A stretch of DNA of 64,000 nucleotides from Diphasiastrum complanatum (taxonomy: Eukaryota > Streptophyta > Lycopodiopsida > Lycopodiales > Lycopodiaceae), in the NCBI GenBank assembly GCA_029204225.1, contig CM055108.1:22926326-22990325 (forward strand), given 5' to 3'. This document shows, piece by piece, positions 35,681 through 47,281 of the stretch. The notes beneath the pieces were generated by a model. That model worked only from the letters and a program-made list of their open reading frames with translations. It did not search any database and was not told where the DNA came from. A program made the translations under genes and the position numbers. Numbering within the stretch: the stretch's first letter is position 1; each line of letters begins with the position of its first letter.

Positions 35681-36900
35681 TTTGAACTTCTGTGGAAGAT
35701 CAAAAGGTGGGTCTACAAAATTTTCTGGGACTTTGGGAATCGTCTGATTTGATTCACTACCGGACGTGGAAGCTTTGTCGGATTGTTTAGTTTCTGTCCC
35801 TTTTGACAGGGGCGTGATCGGTTGTTTAAGCTTCTCACGCATCTGTTTTTGACTCTCGGTTAATTTTGTATCAGTAACTTTAGTTGTTTGTAACCGAGGT
35901 TTTTTTGGTTTTTGAGTGGGCAGTGTTGGTGCCTCACTTATCATATCGTCATCGATTGTATCCCAAACTTCGTCGGGATACACATCCCATGTATATACTT
36001 TGGGTTTGGGCTTGTATATTTGTGTGTTGGGTACCTTGGATGTCAGTTGGACGCGAGCCAATGGTTCTGGTGTCGTTATCTCCTTAGGAATTGATTTTGG
36101 TGGAAAGGTTGTGCATCTAGATATAGGAGTACATGTTCATCCGTCATGTCTACATCATCAATGGAAAGAATACCTTCTTTCGAAACATGGGCAGTAGAGA
36201 CACTAGGTTCTCCTGGGCACCACGCTATAGGAATCGGGTCAATCATCATAAGTGGGATGATGGGTGTGTCAATGTCTGTAAAGGATGGGAGAATATCCAC
36301 ATCTGTTGCAGCGGTTTCGATACGACATCGATTGGAATCAGTACAGTCCACAGTGGCTAGTGCGTGGCCCCAATTGATTATGTCCGTGGATCTCGTATAC
36401 TGATCTTTTGGTTGGATCGAGACGCTATCTGATTCATCATATGTTGTGGATGACCAATCATCGTATACCTTGGCAGGCTTGACATGGCCTGTTGAGTCAA
36501 CCCTGACTCTTTTATCGTGGTTACCAAAGGTAATTTTGCTATGCTTCCAATCTTGGACAACACCTGCCATCTGGAGCCAGGGTGTACCAAGAAGGAGTTT
36601 ATATGTATTGTTATTTTCTGGTAAATCTATCTAGCACAAATTTGACACCTGCTATGCAAACTTTTATATTTGATAAATGACCAGCAGGGTCAGTAGCTCG
36701 TTGATAAGCCATGTGAAGTTTATATCATGGTTGATCGAGGGTATGAAAGCCCCATGACTTTTCTAATGACAAAGCCATGATATTAACACCTGATCCGCTA
36801 TCTAGGATAGCAGATACTATGGGATAGTCTTTATAGGACAAAGGTAGGGTGATGCTAGTCACCTTAGCAACACCTATATTCAACAGATTCATAGGAATCT
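35681..36900 (-). pseudogene. G1 protease and pre-RT region, Gypsy, minus strand
   Basis: Near 36800 the minus strand reads ITLPLSYKDYPIVSAILDSGSGVNIMALS, a retropepsin-like Gypsy protease with an intact DSGSG. Downstream comes the pre-RT linker (QMAGVVQDWKHSKITFGN near 36570) and an acidic, Ser/Lys-rich stretch to 35690. Reverse transcriptase should follow but is missing; the frame runs straight into the second gag. Confidence 0.82.
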
Positions 36901-36919
36901 GGGGAATTTCAAGAATCTC

Positions 36920-38979
36920 TTATGTTTCTCGTTGTTCATCAGGAATAGTAGGCAGCTCAAAATTTTGATGGATATAACGTTGAAGCCTAGTGAAGGATTT
37001 TATTGCGGTATGAAACGGCATGGTGAGTTGAGCTTGCAGGAGGTCAGAAAATACTTCAAGTCCCTGTAGGGATTGCTCATTTTCGAGGATAGGAGCTGAG
37101 AACAGACTTTCTGTATGTTCTTCCTCTCGCAAAAACTCATTTCAAAACTCATTGTATTGTCGTTGTTCCACCTTTGGGTCTTGGTAATCTTTTGGTAATG
37201 TTGAAGTCATCAAGTGGCTTCCCTAGGGGTCAGCTGATTTGGCATTATTTTGCTGTTGTTCTTGTTGTTGGCGTTGTGCTCTAGTAAGAACTCTAACAGG
37301 TTTGGATGAGATATGACGTGCTGGAAGAATCCTATTAGGTTGTTTAGGACAATCCTTGAAACTGTGTTTACGGACACAGTCGGGACATCTGCATGGTATT
37401 GGTTTTTAGCTTTATAGTCAGCCATGAAATGTCCCGTTTCACCACAAATAAAATAGCGGTTGCTCATTGGGCCTGTGGCAATAGCGTAACCATCTTGGAT
37501 GGCTAGCTGTGCTGGATTTTCTAGTGGTGTTGAATACTCATCTCGTTTGCACGAACACGAGTTGTCAGTTTGATAATGTTGAGAACTAGCAGATGGAAGT
37601 GTTGTATCTTGATGATAGGACTGATCGTAGGAGTTTTCAACAAGATGTGTTTGTGTAGACTCTTGAGGATTTCTACGTTTTTGTGGTCCTAGATTTGGTT
37701 GTCCTCCCAACTGTGGTTGAGGTTCATGTCTAGGTTGTCTGGGCAACTCTTGTATATGGACTTGGTTGTTTCATGGTTGGTAGTGCGTGTGTTGGTTTTG
37801 TGAAACAAACGGTTGTCGAGGAGGTTGAGTATGTCCTCCTGACTGGTTGTGAGGTTGGTTCCTCGGGTTATAATAGCAATAAAGAGAGGTATGCCCCATA
37901 AAGTCGTAGATGTCACATTTGATCAAGGAAGTATCTGGGACTGGTTGGTATGAAGTGCACTCATTGCCAGTGTGTGCACCTCGACAGTGAGGGCACCACG
38001 TGTTCTCTTGTATATGGTGGATTTGGCCAGTGGGTAATTGACCCGACATCAAACTCTGAATAGACTTAAGATTGTTTTGAAAATCTTTTGTGAGTTTCTC
38101 CATCTGTTGTTGGTGTTGCTGGTTAAGCAACTCCATCTGTGTTTTCCACAACTGTTCTCGAGTTTCGTCGTTTGGTCGAGCTTCTTGGACAACACGATGT
38201 GCTCTCCGTTCACGTGGTTCATCGACATCAGAGCCCTCGTCTTCCTCTCGAATGGCGTCATACATGGCTTGTTTCAATTATGTATATTCATCATTGGAAT
38301 GAAGTCCATGTCTTATCCATCGTGGGAGTCCAACGAGGAACCAAATTATGAGCATAGACTCAGTGGGTTATTCTTGTACCTGACTTTTTAATCTTTTAAA
38401 TCGTTCAATATAGTCACGTACTTTCTCGTCTTTTGTCATTTTGATGTTACTTAGCTTGACAGAAGGACTTTTTATCAAGCGGAATGGCTTGAAGCGTTTG
38501 ATAAAGGCCTCCTTCAACAGTGACCAGTCACGTTTATCTTCACGATCAAGGTTAAAAAACCACTCTCGTGTTCGATCGATCATGGTCTTCGAAAAGAGCT
38601 GTACCATGGCTTCAGGTGATGTCTCGCCATAGACGTCACATGCGTTCTCAAAGACTTGAAGAAATCATTGAGGATCAATGTTACCATCGTACTTAGGTAA
38701 ATCTAGCTTTGGGGTACGTTTTTCAGCACGTGGAACATTATTCGCAAAAGCTCCATTTAAGTGAGCTCGTGCATGTGAAGATTCGGCAGCATGAAAATGT
38801 GGTCGTTCATATGGAGCTTCATAACGCATGGATTCTCATATGTCGAATGGGTTTTTGGATGGCTCTTGGACTTGGGATTTCATCCGAGAATTTTTGTTAA
38901 ATTGAGCTTGTTCGGTGGATGGGGAGACCATCTCTAGTGGATAGTCCTCCATAGAATTTGGATCGTAAGGGCGATCCAT
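36920..38979 (-). pseudogene. G1 first gag copy, Gypsy, minus strand
   Basis: From an ATG at 38979: an N-terminal Pro/Asp-rich region, then Retrotrans_gag (TREWFFNLDREDKRDWSLLKEAFIKRFKPFRLIKSP, near 38470-38560), NIKMTKDEKVRDYIERFKRL, DEGSDVDEPRERR, QQHQQQMEKL and a WCPHCRGAHTGNEC finger near 37975. A CCHC knuckle with a lost Cys (CGETGHFMADY near 37430) and PARHISSKP complete it. Broken by stops and frameshifts. Gag would assemble the particle around its RNA. Confidence 0.85.
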
Positions 38980-39205
38980 AACAACTTGTAGAGTATCGTA
39001 TGATTGTGTAAATAGGCTCCTGGATGCTTGTTACGGTGGCTACGGTGCAATGTGTGAAGCAATGGGCTTTTGTTGAATGTGTTCCCTATGGCTCAATGCA
39101 GTTGTCACGGTGCAGAGCGGTCACTATGGGGCAATGCGGTTGTTATGGCTGGAAGGTGGTCGCAATGATTGTAGTGTGTTTTATGATGGTCTCAACAGTT
39201 CAAGG

Positions 39206-39632
39206 GTCGGTTGAGATCTGAGAGCATCCGTCGGTCAAGAACTGACGAGGGCGTCGGTCAAGATCTGACGCAAGGTCATCAGTCGAGATCTGACGCGAGG
39301 TCGTCGGTTGAGTTCTGATGCGAGGTCGTCAGTCGAGATTGGGATGAAAACTATCAGTCAAGATCTGACACAAGGTCGTCGGTCGAGATTTGACGCGAGA
39401 GCGTCGGTCAAGATTGGGACGGAAACTGTCGGTCAAGATTTGACACGAGGTCGTCGGTTGAGATCTGACGCGAGAGCGTCGGTCGAGATGAAAGAAATGC
39501 ATCGAGCAAATGCGTCGGTTGAGACGTGAGCAAATGCGTCAGTTGAGATTTTAAAGCAAATGCGTCGGTTGAGATTTAAAAGCAAATGCGTCGGTTGAGA
39601 TTTAAAAGCAAATGCATCGGTTGAGATTTAAC
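39206..39632. repeat. 25-bp minisatellite in the G1 leader
   Basis: About 17 units on the theme GTCGGTCGAGATCTGACGC, strictly 25 bases apart for most of the array. A variant ending GGGATGAAAACT recurs, and at the right end the period is 24-26 with AAAAGCAAATGC. It lies between the primer site and the gag start of G1. Confidence 0.9.
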
Positions 39633-39870
39633 TCAAGACATGGCAGGATTGTTCTGTAGTGGCTCGGTCGAGAGTCAATGTGTAGCTGTCCGGTCCAGAC
39701 GAGAGTCGTGGCTCGGCTTTGGGAGGAGCGTGAAGTGTCGGTTGAGACTGAGCTTTGCGCTAATCAGGATGAAAGTGGTGTGGTCTGTAATGAAGGTGTG
39801 GAAGTCTTGAGAGCGATGGTTGTGCTGCACAGATCGGAATGGTTTGGGGCTGTTTAATGTCTGTGTAGCT

Positions 39871-39884
39871 GCGGAATGGTGCCA
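39871..39884 (-). promoter_or_regulatory. putative G1 primer-binding site
   Basis: Minus strand TGGCACCATTCCGC, three bases after a CA that could end the LTR. This is the expected position, and the start resembles TGGCGCC-type Gypsy primer sites. Confidence 0.45.
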
Positions 39885-39886
39885 AA

Positions 39887-40135
39887 TGTTCACAGATTCC
39901 ACTCTATCTGTGAACACGGTTCTATGGATTTCTTTTCTTCTTCTTTACCGTTCTTCATGGTTCTTCTGGTTCTTACGGTTCTTCTTGTTAGAATGGTTAT
40001 CACACGGACGTGTTACTCAGATTTCAACATGCATTTCCTAGCCTGTCAATGGGAGACACGATTCTGATACTCAGCTACATGCATAAGCCAGCCATGTAAC
40101 CATCTATATCTCAAGAGGATCAATGTTATGGAACA
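39887..40135 (-). repeat. putative short G1 LTR with terminal hairpin
   Basis: A 249-base stretch, TGTTCCATAAC...CTGTGAACA on the minus strand, next to the putative primer site. Its last 30 bases form a perfect 11-bp stem (TGTTCACAGAT / ATCTGTGAACA) with an 8-base loop. The partner LTR was not found, so the outer end is a guess. Confidence 0.4.
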
Positions 40136-40850
40136 GGGAGCAGTTCTACCACTATCTACTAAATCTAAAAACAATAAAAAAAAAGATTAACTACTCAAAC
40201 AAGAAACAAGAAACAAGAAACTAGATTTCTAACAGCATAATAACAGTCCAAGAATCAAGAAGCACTCATTTCTTGATGCTTAGATTGCTCAAGAACAATC
40301 AAGAACTGGAATGTAAGAAAGTATGCAAGATCTACACCACAAACCAGCCTATTTAGTTTACTTGCATGCTTATTCCTACCCTATTTCACAAACAAGAAAT
40401 GAATCCTAATCCACAACTAAGTAAGAAACAAGAAAACAAGATCCTAGTTAATCCACAATACAAGGAAATCAAGCATGCTCATAGAAACTTCACTCAAGAA
40501 CATTGCCATGAACAAGGAGCTTATCAATTATCAAGAACTCATGGAGGATCCTCTTTATTTGCTCAAGAGAACTTGACAATACATTCAAAGCTCCCTCACA
40601 AGAGAGGGGAGCCCTTAAATAAGCAAGAAGGCTGCCCATGTGGAGCCCAAGTGGCAATTCCACCAAATTAGAAATTACATGTGGTATTTGCCCTTCCACT
40701 AAAGGTCACCATCAAAAGGTGGCTCACTCTAACTAATTTAAGGGGGGTCTACATTTATTTACGAGGCCTAGGAAATATGACTATCTCCTACATGGTCGTT
40801 CCTTCTCTAGGATACACCATGTAGGCTCAGATAGATATTTCACTGTCATC
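40136..40850. other. no supported gene; possibly LTR of the next Gypsy relic
   Basis: AT-rich, with short direct repeats (AACAAGAAACAAGAAAC near 40200). It lies immediately downstream (minus strand) of the G2 RT, where a 3' LTR could be, but no boundary is visible. Confidence 0.35.
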
Positions 40851-40984
40851 CTAGCTAGTAATTTCTCGGCTCTCAGCTTCTTCTGCTCTCCTCCTTCTGA
40901 GACCTCCTCGGTCATGGGTGAGAGGTATTCTGTGTCTTCGGCTTGGCTCGGCATCTGAGGATTCTCTAGAATTTGCTAACAGTG

Positions 40985-42035
40985 TCATAATGGCTAAAAG
41001 CATCGCAAGTTTTTTTGGATCGGTGGCTATACCATAGCGGCTAATGACATGCCCTAATAGTACACCATAGGGTACTCCAAATATACATTTGTTGGCATGT
41101 AGGGCTATACAAGTAGTAGCACCTTTTGAAAACATTTTTCAAGTATTGCTAAATGTTCTTTAACACAAGATGCTCCACATAAATCATCCATAAAGATTTT
41201 CAAGTTTTTGTTTAGGATATCTTAAAAATTTTCATTCATAAACCTTTGATATGTGTCTAGAGCGTTTGATAAACCGAAAGGCATAACGTGATAGGCGAAC
41301 ACTCCAAAGGTGGTGGTGAAAGTGGTCTTTAGCTTATCTTCCTCAGCAATGGCTATTTGGTTATATCCAGCAAAACAGTCCATGAAAGAAGAGATTTCTC
41401 TTCCTGCCAATTCTTCTAGCACTTGGTCTATAAAAGACAACGGATAATAATCCTTTCTCGTCTGCTTGTTTAGTTGCTTATAGTCGACACAGACTCAAAT
41501 TTGAGTAGAATTCTTTTTTGGTCATGGGACTATCGGTGAACACCATTCAGTATTGTCCACATAAAAGATCAATCCAACTCCTTTCAATCGTTCTGATTCC
41601 TTCAATACTCCTTCTTTCATGTGAAATGGCAACCTTTGTTCTTTCTGCCTAATGGGTTTAGCATCATGTTTCAGGGTTATAGTATGATTCACTAAATCTG
41701 GAGGTATTCCTTTCAGATCTAAATAATTCCAAGCAAATATGTGCCAATATTTCTTGCACAAATTCTCATAGATTTTCTTGTCTTTTGGGCTTAGGTGAGC
41801 ACCTACTTTGATGTTCATCCTCTGTTCCAAGGTTTATAAGACATATATCAAGTTCTCTAACCTTGGGAGGTGGTTCATATGGGGTATTCCACTCGAAGCC
41901 TAGTACATCCCTCATTTCTACATCTTCATCTATTGATGTTTCCAAATTGGTATCACTATCAATGAGTTCTTTCCATTCAGTTGATGCAATTGGCGCTCTC
42001 TCAGATTGAGGTACTTCTGGATATCCATCAACCAC
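40985..42035 (-). pseudogene. G2 reverse transcriptase, Gypsy, minus strand
   Basis: Pieces in order on the minus strand: LDLKGIPPDLVNHTITLKHDAKPIRQKEQRLPFHM (41522-41830), typical of the segment before the RT palm. Then FMDCFAGYNQIAIAEEDKLKTTFTTTFGVFAYHVMPFGLSNA (41222-41440). A degenerate active site, IFMDDL, lies near 41180, followed by a decayed HL..LEKCF region. Similarity ends near 40985; connection, RNase H and integrase are missing. Confidence 0.85.
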
Positions 42036-42107
42036 TACTCTTTCTTTTCCCCTTCCGAAAACTAATACTCTAGCTAGAATATCAACTATGTAGTTACTTA
42101 GTCAAAG

Positions 42108-42581
42108 CTAGGGACGCCCTAGTAGGATAGAAGATCTCCTACTACCGGGATGCGTTTTCATAACATAGAAATCGATGTAGGTAGTCTTTCCTGCTATAGT
42201 AATAGGAGTATGTTTCAATTCCCCATCAGGTTTTATAACCGAATTATTGGCCAACTTCAATGCTGTTAGAGTGACAGGTTCAAGTTCAAACCCTAAGCGA
42301 TCGGCCAATTCTGAACTAAGGATGTTGACTGGGGATCTCGCATCTACTATTGCTTCTACAATGACTAATCCATCAATGGTCACATCCACTTTTGAAAAGG
42401 CTCGATCTAAGTTACTTGCACCTATATGTCCAATAATAGGTGGTTCTAATGTTTGTAGTGCAGATGGTTTCATCACGTGCTTTGATTTTCTTCGTACTAA
42501 TGGCGATAACCTAAGAAGTTGCCATAAGTTGACTTCCACACTTAGGTTATTTAATGCTTCTTGCAAGTCTTGGTTTTCCAT
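42108..42581 (-). pseudogene. G2 aspartic protease region, Gypsy
   Basis: An open 157-residue frame with a retropepsin-like core: VIVEAIVDARSPVNILSSELADRLGFE, where the usual VDSGS is VDARSP so the catalytic motif is damaged, and a C-terminal SSILLGRP block. It precedes G2 RT in the usual gag-protease-RT order. Confidence 0.75.
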
Positions 42582-43099
42582 ACTCTTCCCTAGATATATT
42601 TCTTTTTTGATACGGTGCGTTCTAGCTCTGTTCTTAATGGATCTAGGTAATGATCTGGTTTTGGCAAAAAAAATTATGAGTGAGATTCTTGAAACTCTTC
42701 TCCCTATCAGTTCATGTATCTGTTCTTCATCTGTGAGTTTATGATCAGCATATTGTTCTTGTTGTTCAAGTTATATTTTCTCCAAGGGAAGTTTCTAAGG
42801 TGCTTTAGATGGTGATGTTTTTAACTCCTTCGAGGGTTCCTTGAAAGAAATTTTTTGCGACTGCTTTTGTGTTTTTCCACTTCTGTCTAATATTTCCTTT
42901 CCTTGCCCACTACGGGTCAATACCAGCACTTCTTCTTTTTCAAGTAATTCAATGTCGATCAAATTGATGAGAGGTCTCTCTTCCTCTACTTTGGTTTTCT
43001 CTTTTTCTGAATGAGTGTATCTAGTGTCTCTCTAAAGAAACATCACTGGTCTTGAAGGTCCTGCTCCATTGTTTTCAAAAGGTCTGTGATTGATGTGGC

Positions 43100-44119
43100 C
43101 TAGTATATGGTTTCCAATGTTCTATCCTCTAGATGTCTTGTTTTCTTACAATACGTACAGACCATATTTGGACAGTTTTTATTGAGGTGATTGCCATGAC
43201 AATGTCGGCATACTAGCGGTGGGAGCATTTCTGTATTACGTCTTTGTCCAATTATATTCTGTTGTTGCGTAAGAAAATTCACGTTCGAAGCTAGGGTAGA
43301 TATATTCTCATTCATCACAACCATGTATCCTTTCAACATGGCATTCACATCATCAATCCCTGAAATTAGATCCAATGCTCTCATATCCCCTCTCTACAGG
43401 TACATTTCTAGCGGTTGTTGCTTGGATTTGCATTCCCTATGAGTTCCTTGGTTGGTTTCTAGAAAGATTATTTCTACTTTGAACTGGTTGGTACAGTTCT
43501 ATAGTCTGTATTGGCACATAGGTGTTGTAAGAGTTTCTTCCTGGAACTGGGTTTGCTTCCCACATATCGCTCTTAAGGTTCAAACTATTTATGGCCTATG
43601 ATATTTTAGATGCTTGGGCAATAGCAATTTGTGCATTTTTTGCTACTATTGCTTTTGCTATTGCTTCATCTATCGACTGGAGATTGCTCTGCCTTACTAT
43701 CAACTGTAGGTCATTCTTCAATCCTTGCAGGAAGAAAGTCAATAGTAATTGCGACAGTAGTGCTACAATAGCTCTCCTAATTGCCTCAAAAGTTCAGTCA
43801 GTCTTCTCAAAAATTGTCTAACTCCCTATCCCTCTCCTTGTTGAAGGGATGTCAAAGTGAACAACAAACCATCAGTAGTTCTATGTGGGGCAAACTCAAT
43901 CAGGAATAATCTATGAAAGGTCTCTATATCTTCAATGGATTCTCCAAGTAGGCTGTAATACCATTTCCTTGCAGTTCCAGTCAAGGTAATGGTAAAGTGC
44001 ATCATAATATGGTATGGATTTGTTATGCGGTTTATCAGACAAGCGGTCCAAAATGCATTGATGTGATCTTCAGCACTCTCGTAAGGGGCTCCATGAAACT
44101 CAAGGGTTGTGCTTCTCAA
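43100..44119 (-). pseudogene. G2 gag with zinc fingers, Gypsy
   Basis: 44119-43826 encodes a Retrotrans_gag core (EDHINAFWTACL, GTARKWYYSLLGESIEDIETFHRLFLIEFA). 43384-43100 holds CRHCHGNHLNKNC and CTYCKKTRHLED, two knuckles, the second decayed. Between them the frame is broken. Sequence differs from G1, so it is a second Gypsy family. Confidence 0.82.
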
Positions 44120-45950
44120 CTTTGGTAGGGGCTCTATATCGGCAGGGATTACTATAGGTTCAGTGACTCAAGCAGCCAGTGTTTTCGGTTGCGAATACTT
44201 GGGGATAATCATGATATCAGGTATTTGAAATATGTCTCTTTTTGGAGTGATCTTGCAGTACTAGATTTCTTTGGACTAGGCGGTGTTTTAGCTTCTGATA
44301 AACTTTTACTACCAGTACTCTTTGGGGATCGAGACAACGTTTTAGATATGATTTTGGTAGTAATTGAGGTTCTGCTTATGAGGAAATATTTTGGTGAGAG
44401 TGTTACCTTCTCAATTCGTCGTCGCAATGGAGGACCTATGTTGGTGGTTCTGGAATAGTTTGATGATCATTTATCATGAAGGGTTCTATTAAAACCATAC
44501 AATACTTGAACCTCATGGATAATGAGGATTTCACACACTGTAAATAGTCACAAAAGTCGACTACAGTTGAAGTATGGATAATCCACACAATCAAGGTTAG
44601 AAGATGAAGCCATACTTATCTCTAGTTCATATCAGAAGGTTGCATCCAACAAATTTCACGTCAGGTTCACCAATGTTAGGGATTTTTCCAATAGGGGATT
44701 GGTCCCACCAGAAAGCCCCAGCGAGTGAAAGGGCCCACACTGCCCTTACGCGAGTGACTCGGGTCTATTACCACTTCCAATCCTGGGGGTCATCCTAATC
44801 ACCCCATACTCCCCAATCAATGAGAGTTTTCTAGGCTCTCAGGAGTATGATTGCAAGGAGATCGATTATTGAGTCCTCAAAGTTCTTCTCAATGTGGTAG
44901 AGTGAGAGAATGATTTCCTGTCATTCTATGAGGTTGGTAGAATATAAAACGTCCTTGAAACCAAGTACCAACTGAACCTTTAGACATGACATGTGATGAT
45001 TCAGAGTAGAAAAATGGTTACATCTCTTGTTTGTTCATAGTCAAGGATTATTGACATGTATATTTTGCTATACTTAATCTGATAATAATTCTGTTGTTCT
45101 GTGTTCAGATTTGTGTTGATATTGTTGAATTCACACGTGTGGGACGCCCTACACATGTACTTTTGATCTCCTAAGCCCAATAATACCATAAAGATCAGAC
45201 TAGCATTGATTGACAATAGGAAAGCTGATCATACAAGAAATATTATTGTGTTACAAGCAAGATCTGTCAACAAAACATAAAATTAAGTGCAATAAACGCC
45301 TCAACTCAGGTAGAGAGAGAAAATGAAAGTACAAAACTCAAGTAGAGAGAGAGGGCACAAAGAGCTTAGTCTCCAAATTTGCATTACACACAAATTTCAT
45401 CATTATCTCAATGAGAGTACATCACATATATATAGATCCATGGACTCTCCTCCTACTTTGAGTTGAATTGGAGGTATGAATCCACCTCTCAAGCTATCTA
45501 GACTTATTCAAGCCACCTCACTATGTCTAATTGTGCCACCTAGTCTTTTCATGCATTAAATGTGGCATGCAAAGTACAAATGGCAATTCCTATGGTAGCG
45601 CGAGTTTCTACTTCTACCTACCTTGAATATTTTATTCTAAGATGGGCTTTACTAACCCAAAACAACTCAATTCATCTTTGGCATTTTTAGGACCCCTACT
45701 AACAACATTAGATAGATTTTTCCAATAATTTGACAGATATTGCTATGTTTTTCTTCATTCTATCTGACTCTCTTGTTGCTCAATCTGGTAATCCATTCTT
45801 AGCAAATTATTATTAGTCTAGCTGTTGATGACTAGTATTTAGTCTTGCCTTTCGTGACTAATTCGCGATTGATTAGCAATCAAGCTCAGTCTAGCTCTGA
45901 GTAAGGCTTCTAATATTCAACACTCAGTCTGGACATATATTATTGCTACC
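44120..45950. other. leader/LTR-like DNA upstream of G2, no gene seen
   Basis: Should contain the G2 leader and 5' LTR (minus strand). A possible primer site, minus strand TGGTGAACCTGACGTG, occurs at about 44656-44672, but LTR ends are not clear. Short open frames here look accidental. Confidence 0.4.
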
Positions 45951-45956
45951 ACTCAG

Positions 45957-46507
45957 GACTTCGAGAAAGACGGCAAAACCAGAGTACTAAAAGTTGATGT
46001 ATGGAAAAAGCTTGATAGTATGATTGCTATTTTAAGAAAAGAAAAATACTCTGATATTGATAAGAAAGTTGTCCAAAGGACTTGTGTCGAGTTTGTTATT
46101 GCAATATCAAAAGCATGGGGAGAGGATCACATCACTCATTACATGGTTAGTATAAAATTTTCAAAATGCTTTCAAATTTTCATATATATTTCAATCCAAA
46201 CATAAGACTAACATTATGATTTTGACATATGCAGCACATACTAAGAGATCATACAATATTTTTTGCAAATACATATGGAAGCTTGAGTGTATGGTCATCA
46301 CAAGGGATGGAGAAGTCACACTGGCAAGCACGAGCGTCATTTCATCGAAATACACAACATGGAGGAACCAATGAAAAACGAAACTACATTTGTCAATTGT
46401 TTCAGTGGTTCTACCGCAGAGTTCAGATTCGACATATAACAAAGTCCACACAATACAACAAGTTTAGAAAAGCATGCAAGTTCATACAAGAAGAGAAAAT
46501 TAGATGA
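45957..46507 (+). CDS. P1: spliced gene fragment of unknown family
   Basis: Two exons with good splice signals: one from an acceptor near 45957 (or the ATG at 46020) to 46145, donor GTTAGT; the second from 46235, after TGCAG, to a TGA at 46507. They join in phase. The protein reads ITHYM then HILRDHTIFFANTYGSLSVW and SSQGMEKSHWQARASFHRNTQ. I recall a similar pattern (T.YMH.L..H...G.L..S.QG.EK.N/H) from uncharacterised, probably transposon-linked proteins of other eukaryotes, but cannot name a family. The N-terminus is not visible. It lies 0.8 kb before the Ulp1-like gene on the same strand, so the two may belong to one mobile element. Confidence 0.5.
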
Positions 46508-46648
46508 CTATTGAGTAGAAGATCATCATTGCTGAGTAGAAGATCATCATGACATGTTCAGAATTGCTTTGCAAATTCATTGAACAAGAGAGGAGAAATA
46601 CCCAATGTAAATGTATTGATTGTATTATACCAAAATACAAAGTGTCAA

Positions 46649-47166
46649 CTATTCATCATCAGATCTTGTATCAGATTCTATGGTAGTATTGTCATGAAGA
46701 AATTCTCTGCTAGCGTATGCATCTAATAGATGTGCATTATCCTTATTTTCACTAAGCTCAATATAAGTGGAATACAATGAATAATGGGAGCTCCTTAAAT
46801 TAACATTCCCATCAGTAAAGCCTAAAATGTTCAAAACATAAGATGTTTTGACAAGAATGATCTTATTTGTCTTAACAAATTTATGTCCTCCTAGATAAAA
46901 TGATAAAGCTTTAACTGCCATTATAAGACTCTCCCCGACTGGGCTCAGCTTGGAATGAGAAATACAGATCTCATTCTTCAAGAAATGCCTAAGATAGTGG
47001 CCCAGTCCACTGTCCCTCTGGAACGAGGATGCGTGTTGTCTGAAACCATCTCGTCTCCAGTAAAATCATCTATTATGAGAGCATCCTGCAATAGGAAATA
47101 TGCTAACAAAAACACATTCAGTGATTGAAAACATTCAAATGCAAGGAAGATTAAACACTTACACAT
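46649..47166 (-). CDS. M1: unrecognised open frames on the minus strand
   Basis: Two adjoining minus-strand frames. 47166-46978 looks like an exon start after TTGCAG near 47090, giving DALIIDDFTGDEMVSDN...DWATILGIS and a stop. 46981-46649 is open for 110 residues (LSPVGESLIMAVKALSFYLGGHKF..., acidic C-terminus) but starts with TTG, so it needs an upstream exon. No family recognised. It would run convergent to P1. Coding status is uncertain. Confidence 0.3.
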
Positions 47167-47281
47167 TCTTCATCATCAGCAGCAACTAGGATGATCAAAA
47201 TAATGACCATGTACTGAAGTGGAATCACTAGTGAAGTGCATTAATGATGGACGAGGGAAGCCCATCTAGGATTAAAATGCC

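Noticed and set aside
39206-39632. CRISPR-like regularly spaced repeat
   Set aside because: Units are contiguous 25-mers without unique spacers, in eukaryotic retroelement DNA; it is a minisatellite.
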